Positions 62,001-64,000 of a stretch of DNA of 64,000 nucleotides are shown here, piece after piece. Numbering within the stretch: the first letter of the stretch is position 1; every line of letters starts with the position of its first letter. Location of the stretch: NCBI GenBank assembly GCA_037178855.1, contig JASJZC010000004.1, positions 1,612,001 to 1,676,000 of the forward strand, written 5' to 3'. The stretch comes from Oscheius sp. JU75 (lineage: Eukaryota > Nematoda > Chromadorea > Rhabditida > Rhabditidae). Both the position numbers and the translations under genes were made by a program. Below the pieces are notes generated by a model. The model had not been told where the DNA came from. It searched no databases and worked only from the letters and a program-made list of their open reading frames with translations.

Positions 62001-64000
62001 AAGGACGTCGGGAGGACATTCCATCACAATTCTCATTCTTCAGCTCATTCTCCTCCTCAATGGAATCGTTAATTCGGTAGGCACAATAGCCTCCTTGTCG
62101 GAGGGTGTGACTTTTGACAAAGACTCAAATTTGGAGAGGGGTTGACGACAACCTTTTTCAGTTCTCCTGTCCTCCGGAACCATCGAAAGAAGTGTGTCGT
62201 CTGATCAGTTTCTCGACTGTCTCTTTCGCTCTCTGGTATCTCACCTCGACTGTCTTCCTTCGATTCCCGTCAACTCGTTTATTCGTTCTCCACTTCGCCG
62301 TCCTCGTGGTCTACTTCCTTCAAGTCTACCTCAACCATCCGCACATCGGTCAAGAAGAGTAGGTTTTTTGTTCTTAAACATGATTCAGCGCGGCCTTTCG
62401 CAACAGCGAGTGGCTCTCTCTTTACACAACAAATTTCCTATCGTTTTCTCGCGCGCTTCGATTCATCAGAGCCCGCAACAGCAACCCTTTTACACACAAG
62501 TGACCACCTTGAGTGTGCCAACGCGTCCAGAGAATGAGGGAACATTTTACAGATTCGTGGTCGAGTTGGAACAGTTCAGTCATCTCGCTGTCCTCTCCAT
62601 TGTCATTTTGTTATTCTCCCGAAGAATCGAGCGTCTCCTCCGTCTCGACTTCCTTTCCGTTGTCAAGGTAAGAGACTCTTAAATCGAAACTAAACTTTTT
62701 TAGGGAGTAGAAGAGACAGCGTCTAAGGACCAGTTGATTCTGTTGAACAGTCAGGCTCTTCTGAACATCGTCCCTGCTCACATAGCTCCCTGGGTGGCCA
62801 ATCGAGGTTCGGAACTATGGAGTCATGCTCATCACAGCGTCGGTGTGGCCTATCTGGCAGTGTCTGGATTCGAACTGACCGGAGAACAGGGTCTGAACGG
62901 CCTGAACTTCATTTTCTCCTACTTTGATCAGACTCTACAGCAGCACAGAGGCGTCGAGAAGATCAAATCTGCCAATAGATTCTATATTGTGGCTGTCGGA
63001 ACAATGCCCGAGACTGCTCACGACGTAAATGAGGCTCCATGGACAATTGGCGAACTGCTGAACACCTTAGCCAAGTTCCTTCTGAATGTGACCGAATTCG
63101 CGAAGGAGAAGGAGTTCGAAGTGCAGATTGGACTCGACTGTGGATCGGCATTGGCTCTGGTTCCCGACTCGGACTATCCGCAATACGATCTGTGGGGAGA
63201 AGCCTCGGAAAGGGCTCGAATCTTGATGCAATCTGCCAGTCAGGGAAGAATACTCGTCTCAGAAGAAGGCTATCTGTCCCTAAGACCAAGACAACTGAAT
63301 TTTTCCCACCAGCCTATCAAGGTAGACGTTATTTTGTAGTCTAATCGTTCTGTTCCAGATCATTAATGACCTCAACGCCTACGTTCTCCACAATGGAGAA
63401 CTCGAGGAGAAGTCGTACTTTGAGACTATCAATTGTGATCAGTCGACGGTGGAGACAGCCAACGAGCCGGACCAGATGTTGGCCTCGATGACCTCTTCCT
63501 ATTCCTCTGAACTTCAGTCAATCAATGACGGAGAGACTGACAGCGACATTGGCTTGTGTTTAATATTGCCGTGTTAACTACAGTTTTAGAATGGATTACA
63601 CCAGAAACGGCCCTAATGGAGAAGTCAAACAGACCTGTTCGGAGAAACTATCGTGACACAGACTACGATCCGTACAGGATTCCCCAGAGGCCGTACAAGG
63701 GCGAGCATGCTGTCCAGTACTCTGATTGGTCGGAGCAGGAGAACAGCCGGGCTCCAAGTAGGAACAGCAAGAAGAATGGTAAGGTTATTAGAGTCAAAGA
63801 TACTTTTTTTTTTAGGAAAACGCTGGAGAGCAGGTTCGCGGGTCTCTCGAGCCTCCAGTTCCCGCAGTCTGAAGAATGCTTTCGGCTGGCTCAAGAAGAC
63901 ATCTTCCGTCGAAGTCGATTCTCTGGCAGATCCAGCTGAAAGACTCGAGGCCGCCGCTAATCGAGTGGACAAGATGCTAGCCGAACTCGAGACCTATGGG
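59004..64000 (+). CDS. adenylyl cyclase homologue (12 TM, two cyclase domains) lacking catalytic residues; 3' end outside window
   Basis: Class III transmembrane cyclase layout. First helices (LLACIAVLISSALVRTL, FAVLLLSGCLLVLAL, AAILVLLFVIYTLLSLSLV, HIWAHLVGIYLNLQHER) lead to the pre-C1 LLSSFLPSHLV. C1 reads QVTVAYGRLIGFEAALSQCS, HGCTRISSEGLMVICPVPG, and VCVGIDSGSITAGVVGTTKW. The second membrane set begins DHWFIPGIAMSIIFVVLYEV. C2 reads HHSVGVAYLAVSGFELTGEQ, GVEKIKSANRFYIVAVGT, and PQYDLWGEASERARILMQ. Both metal-binding Asp of C1 are replaced (YADIVGFT is YGRLIGFE; GDCYYC is GLMVIC). In C2 the catalytic Asn and Arg are Glu and Ile, though Lys and the adenine-site Asp remain. Activity is therefore unlikely. 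After C2 the frame continues through a 26-nt intron into a basic Tyr/Arg/Ser tail that runs off the edge. Start ATG uncertain. Confidence 0.8.

Overview
The window is a compact, gene-dense piece of an animal nuclear genome, almost certainly from a nematode. Three things point there. Most introns are only about 26-45 nt, GT..AG, often ending TTTTCAG or TTTTAG. About ten genes have a splice-acceptor-like YYYAG within roughly 15 nt upstream of the ATG, as expected for spliced-leader trans-splicing. The gene set includes nematode-type families: two Sre chemoreceptors, a MIG-18-like secreted repeat protein, CED-6, UNC-11, a UCR-1 with a broken zinc motif, and an intronless TTBK-like kinase. I cannot name the genus.

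Layout. 0-9 kb: the 5' end of a CD36-family gene (minus), a coiled-coil gene followed about 200 nt later by mRNA capping enzyme (plus), then a secreted cysteine-repeat protein (minus). 9-17 kb: mostly non-coding, holding one SH2-domain gene with an altered FLVR motif, a perfect hairpin and a large imperfect palindrome. 17-26 kb: DHX15/Prp43 (minus), complex III core protein 1 and CED-6 (plus). 25-27 kb: WDR37 (minus), with a small opposite-strand gene nested in an intron. 28-35 kb: long-chain acyl-CoA synthetase (plus), TMEM165/GDT1 (minus), and a protein carrying a retroelement-type integrase zinc-binding domain (minus). 35-45.5 kb: U1-70K, NDUFA10 and O-GlcNAc transferase (all plus). 45.8-50.8 kb: a CLCC1-like ER membrane protein (minus) and two Sre receptors that converge with 2 nt between their stop codons. 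51.8-64 kb: a kinesin-12, a TTBK-like kinase with a TATA box, UNC-11/AP180, and a two-domain adenylyl cyclase homologue that runs off the window and has lost most catalytic residues.

Most genes are unrelated housekeeping genes (capping, U1 snRNP, DHX15, respiratory complexes I and III, lipid activation, endocytosis, O-GlcNAc). No multi-gene novel system is visible. The most notable items are the apparently dead adenylyl cyclase, the integrase-derived host protein, the nested gene in WDR37, the two abutting Sre genes, the SH2 domain lacking its arginine, and several young inverted-repeat elements, two with TA target-site duplications inside introns. All exon structures were read by eye from frame continuity and splice signals; start sites and two introns (in the coiled-coil gene and the CLCC1-like gene) are uncertain.
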